Origin: JACTMI01 sp964618415
GTDB lineage: Bacteria; Acidobacteriota; Thermoanaerobaculia; Multivoradales; JAGPDF01
Assembly (NCBI GenBank): GCA_964618415.1
Contig: CAZUAT010000076.1
Location: forward strand, 1 to 11,476
DNA: 11,476 bases
Reading direction: 5' to 3'
Below, in pieces: positions 9,087-11,476 of this stretch. Positions within the stretch are counted from its first letter, which is position 1, and the number at the start of each line of letters is the position of its first letter. The notes under the pieces are model-generated. The model did no database searches. It was not told where the DNA came from and saw only the letters and a program-made list of their open reading frames with translations. The position numbers and the translations under genes were made by a program.

Positions 9087-10432
9087 TTGCGGCCTTCGGC
9101 CTGCTGGTGGCCGGCACGTTCTGGTACGCGCGGGCGGGCCGCACGCCCGACTGGACGACCGACTCGCCCGAGGCGCTGGCCGAGCTCGAACGCGGCCGGC
9201 AGGCCGCCATGCGGCTCTACGCCAAGGACGCCCGCGAAGCGTTTGAGCGGGCGCTCCAGCTCGATCCCGACTTCGTGGCGGCCCGCCTGTTTCTCCTCGA
9301 CAACGGTGGCGACGACGAACGGCGCGCCCAGCTGGTCGAAGAGCTGCGTCAGGTCGATCCGTCGCGCCTCAACGAGCGGGAACGGTTTCTGCTCGAGGTG
9401 GCGCTGGCCACCGCGGCGCAGAACGAGAGCGCGCGTCGGCGCGTGATCGACCAGCGCCTGGTCGAACGACCCGACGACCCGTTCGCGCTCGTCATCGCCG
9501 CCCACGACGCCTGGGCCCGCCTCGACTGGCCGGCCGCCGAGCAGGGCTATCGGCGCCTGCTCGAGGCCGATCCGAACTGGGTGATGGCGCACAACATCCT
9601 CGGCTACATCGCCATGGCGCAGGGTCGCTTCGCCGATGCCGAGGCGCGCTTCCGCACCTACAAGTTCGTCGCCCCCGACCAGGCCAACCCGCACGATTCG
9701 CTGGGCGAGCTGCTGGTGCTGCTGGGCCGCTACGACGAGGCGACGACCGAACTCGAGGAGGCGCTGGCGATCCGGCCCGACTTCTGCGCCCCCTACGGCA
9801 ACCTGCTCAACATCGCGCTGCTCGACCGCCGGCCGGAGAACCTGCCCTCGATCGCCGAGCGCGCCAGCCGCAACTGCCCGCCCGGGGTGGCCGCCGAGCT
9901 GCGCTGCGCGACGGCGGTCGCCGCAGGGTTCCTGACCGGCGATGCCGAGCTGCCGTGGCGCGAGGCGGGAGCCGAGTGCGAGAGCCAGCTCAAGGCGCCG
10001 CGCATACTCACGCACCGCCTGGCGCTGGTGAGCGGGCGCCGCGACCTGGCACTGGCCATCGAGCAGGAGATCGCAGACCGCCTGGCGCAGGTCGAGCGTG
10101 AGCGGCCGCGCCACGTCGCGCAGGTGCGCATCATCGGCAGCTTCCTCGCCGCCCAGCGCCTGGCCATCGAAGGGGACTGGACGGGGGCGATCGCCGAGTG
10201 GCGGGAGGTGGAAGCCGACGGCGCCTTCTGGCAGACCGACGGACTCGGCGTGCTCAAGCTGCTGGCGCGCCGCGAGCTCGCCCACGCGCTGCGCAGCGTC
10301 GGCGACACCGCGGGCGCCGACGCGGCGATCGAAGCGGTACGCGCGGTCAACCCGCCGTTCGCCGACGAACCGTGGGAAGGCTGGCCCCTCGCCGGAGTCC
10401 CGGTCGCGTCTCTCGCCTCCGCCGCCAACTGA
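9068..10432 (+). CDS. TPR protein with N-terminal membrane anchor or signal peptide
   Basis: 454 residues. A basic N-terminus (MRR) and a hydrophobic stretch (about 4-19) indicate an uncleaved anchor or a signal peptide, with no lipobox. A TPR-like helix pair at about 45-78 (REAFERALQLDPDF) is followed by at least three clear TPRs at about 145-250: WPAAEQGYRRLLEADPNW, then GRFADAEARFRTYKFVAPDQ, then a unit with GRYDEATTELEEALAIRPDF. The remainder is helical, TPR-like and degenerate. The NPHDSLGELLVLLGRYDEA block resembles TPR regions attached to Ser/Thr kinases and transcriptional regulators in Acidobacteriota. TPRs are protein-binding scaffolds; no enzyme motif is seen. All four cysteines (240, 270, 280, 304) lie in one 65-residue stretch, consistent with disulfides outside the cytoplasm. 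The 19-bp overlap with the phosphatase gene suggests a partner or regulator of that sensor. The specific role is unknown. Confidence 0.88.
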   Translation: MRRTLLIAAFGLLVAGTFWYARAGRTPDWTTDSPEALAELERGRQAAMRLYAKDAREAFERALQLDPDFVAARLFLLDNGGDDERRAQLVEELRQVDPSRLNERERFLLEVALATAAQNESARRRVIDQRLVERPDDPFALVIAAHDAWARLDWPAAEQGYRRLLEADPNWVMAHNILGYIAMAQGRFADAEARFRTYKFVAPDQANPHDSLGELLVLLGRYDEATTELEEALAIRPDFCAPYGNLLNIALLDRRPENLPSIAERASRNCPPGVAAELRCATAVAAGFLTGDAELPWREAGAECESQLKAPRILTHRLALVSGRRDLALAIEQEIADRLAQVERERPRHVAQVRIIGSFLAAQRLAIEGDWTGAIAEWREVEADGAFWQTDGLGVLKLLARRELAHALRSVGDTAGADAAIEAVRAVNPPFADEPWEGWPLAGVPVASLASAAN

Positions 10433-10461
10433 CCCGCCGCCGCGCGGCACCCGGCGCGCCA

Positions 10462-10498
10462 CGCACCGGGCTCCCCCGGATGGGGGATACCCGGTGCG
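10462..10498 (+). terminator. strong stem-loop after the TPR gene
   Basis: Begins 30 nt after the TPR stop. CGCACCGGG (10462-10470) pairs perfectly with CCCGGTGCG (10490-10498). An inner CCCCC/GGGGG stem (10473-10477 and 10482-10486) has a GGAT loop, separated by a small CT/ATA internal loop. The position fits the end of the rne-aceE-phosphatase-TPR unit, but there is no T tract after it, so it may be an RNA 3' end stabiliser or a repeated intergenic element instead. Confidence 0.5.
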
Positions 10499-10555
10499 GG
10501 CGTGTGTTGGCTACCCTGCCGAGGCTTCATCGAGCAACGGCGGCGGAGAGTCGGC

Positions 10556-10726
10556 ATGGATCGACGCAGGCGGATGGCGGACGGAGGCCCCGGGCGCGGC
10601 GGTGCGGCGCGGCTGCGACAGCGGGTGCAGGCGCTGCGCCGCCGGCTCTCCCCGGCGCAGTGCCGCCAGCTCGTGCTCGAGCTGATCCGCCTCCGCCCGG
10701 CACCCCGTCCCGCCCTGCGCACGTAG
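10556..10726 (+). CDS. possible small basic protein, 56 aa
   Basis: ATG with GGAG (10545-10548) 7 nt upstream. 49 of its 56 codons end in G or C, as in neighbouring genes. After a Gly/Arg-rich start the product has an amphipathic-looking helix (LRQRVQALRRRLSPAQCRQL, about 20-39) and a basic, Pro-rich end. No family is recognised. It may be the intact start of a frameshifted gene, because coding-like segments continue downstream in other frames. In such GC-rich DNA an ORF of this length can arise by chance. Confidence 0.3.
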   Translation: MDRRRRMADGGPGRGGAARLRQRVQALRRRLSPAQCRQLVLELIRLRPAPRPALRT

Positions 10727-10739
10727 CCTCAGCGCCCCC

Positions 10740-11004
10740 CTGTCCGCCTCCGGCCCCGACCGGCTCGTCGAGTTGCTCATCGAGCAGCAGGAGTCGGTCG
10801 AGGCCCTCGCACTCGAGTCCGCCGGTACCTGGGCGGCGGCCACAGGATGCTCTCCGTCGAAGTCGAGGGCGAGGAACCCCGCCGGCTGGACGGTTCATTC
10901 ACGCCATGAGGGCCTGGGCGGCCGGCAAGCTCCTGCCGATCGAGATCCAGTCGACCCCGCGCCCGCGTCTCGCGGATGCCGCCCCCTGGTGGTCGGTGCT
11001 CTAG
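10740..11004 (+). pseudogene. coding-like fragments in successive frames (possible decayed gene)
   Basis: After the small ORF, coding character moves between frames. 10740-10841 reads as 34 codons with 32 GC-ending third bases and a helical sequence (DRLVELLIEQQESVEALALE). Then 10847-10909 (MLSVEVEGEEPRRLDGSFTP, stop) follows in another frame. Its TGA overlaps an ATG at 10906 that opens a third frame to TAG 11004 (30 of 32 sense codons GC-ending; AGKLLPIEIQ in its first half). This looks like one short gene broken by indels, or chance in GC-rich DNA. No product family is recognised. Confidence 0.25.
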
Positions 11005-11012
11005 CCCCTGAC

Positions 11013-11046
11013 CCCGTCCCCCGACGCCGAGCGAGACGGGGACGGG
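11013..11046. terminator. 9-bp perfect inverted repeat
   Basis: CCCGTCCCC (11013-11021) and GGGGACGGG (11038-11046), with a 16-nt loop. It lies 8 nt after the TAG ending the last fragment of the possible decayed gene, as a terminator would, but has no T tract. Confidence 0.35.
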
Positions 11047-11409
11047 CTCCGATTCCGACGAGAACGGTCCGCGAAGCACGCCCGCACCCGCTCTCGCCGT
11101 TCCCCTCATCCCGCGTTCTCCCGCGAAGGAAAACGGCAGAGCCGCACGAACCCCGACGCGCGCGCCTCACCCGTTCGGGTGATGCCGTGCGTCAATTTGC
11201 GCCACACCGCGCTCCAACCCTTCAATCCGCCGCCCGCGAATGGCAAGATGAAACCGCAACCCGGCTCGATCGCAGCAGGCGCACTCGGCCCACGCCGAGC
11301 CGGGCTGGCTCACGGACGGGAGATCGATGTCGCGAGGTGGATGGAACTCGAACGGCACGGCAGCACTCGCCAGCGGAGCGCAGCGCCGACGCCGTGGGGG
11401 CAGGGTGGA
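11047..11409. other. intergenic stretch, no recognisable gene
   Basis: About 360 bp with visibly lower GC than the coding regions and no ORF with a family signature or good ribosome binding site. It contains the palindrome at 11165-11180. A minus-strand ORF (GTG 11439 down to 11167) and a plus-strand frame open from ATG 11248 to the window edge overlap antisense here; neither can be chosen by eye. Confidence 0.4.
11165..11180. repeat. 16-bp hairpin palindrome
   Basis: TCACCCG (11165-11171) and CGGGTGA (11174-11180) are perfect reverse complements separated by TT, giving a tight hairpin or a symmetric protein-binding site. It sits in the lower-GC intergenic stretch with no gene clearly attached. 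Confidence 0.4.
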
Positions 11410-11476
11410 ATGAGTTCGGACTGCGGCCGCATCTTCCACTTCGACGCCCCATTTCCGACTGACTCGCGCTGGCTGG
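11410..11476 (+). CDS. possible start of a gene running off the right edge
   Basis: ATG 11410, preceded by AGGGTGGA at 11402-11409, opens 22 codons to the window end without a stop. 18 of 22 codons end in G or C, and the peptide (MSSDCGRIFHF, then DAPFPTDSRWL) has a protein-like composition. The same frame stays open upstream to ATG 11248, but that part is less convincing. No family can be named from 22 residues. Confidence 0.3.
   Translation, partial: MSSDCGRIFHFDAPFPTDSRWL

Noticed and set aside
11337..11360. T-loop-like GTTCGAGTTCC on the minus strand suggesting a tRNA
   Set aside because: The flanking bases do not form a T stem, and no acceptor or anticodon arm fits around it.

Overview
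The window is very GC-rich bacterial DNA with strongly GC-biased third codon positions. The gene content suggests an Acidobacteriota-like organism, perhaps Thermoanaerobaculia/Holophagae-like. The clues are a PknB-type Ser/Thr kinase, a membrane SpoIIE-type phosphatase with PDZ and GAF domains, and a TPR protein of a style common in that phylum. This assignment is inference from gene style; no rRNA or marker phylogeny is available.

Layout. Left arm, minus strand: a stand-alone NFACT-R (DUF814) RNA-binding protein (1065-1517) is followed by the N-terminal 344 residues of a Ser/Thr protein kinase (1032 down to the left edge). A 190-bp divergent intergenic region (1518-1707) holds an AT-rich hairpin palindrome, a candidate extended -10 promoter and a structured leader. 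Right arm, plus strand, probably one transcription unit: an Rne/Rng-family endoribonuclease (1708-3789, TTG start); the homodimeric-type pyruvate dehydrogenase E1 aceE (3819-6482); a PDZ/10-TM/GAF/SpoIIE serine phosphatase (6546-9086, TTG start); and a membrane-anchored or exported TPR protein (9068-10432) overlapping the phosphatase gene by 19 bp. About 1 kb at the right end (10433-11476) has no recognisable gene. It holds three strong inverted repeats, a short ORF with a good ribosome binding site, coding-like fragments in successive frames, and possibly the first 22 codons of a gene leaving the window.

How the genes fit together. Rne and AceE are housekeeping enzymes; every active-site residue I could align to E. 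coli is present, several at the same residue number. The phosphatase/TPR pair looks like an envelope signalling module: topology places the PDZ domain and probably the TPR protein outside the cytoplasm, and the GAF and PP2C domains inside. The divergently transcribed Ser/Thr kinase could be its opposing enzyme, but nothing in the sequence proves this. No transposase, CRISPR array, tRNA or rRNA was seen. I do not see a clearly new defence or mobile system; the most interesting parts are the phosphatase/TPR module, the rne-aceE linkage and the structured right-hand kilobase.
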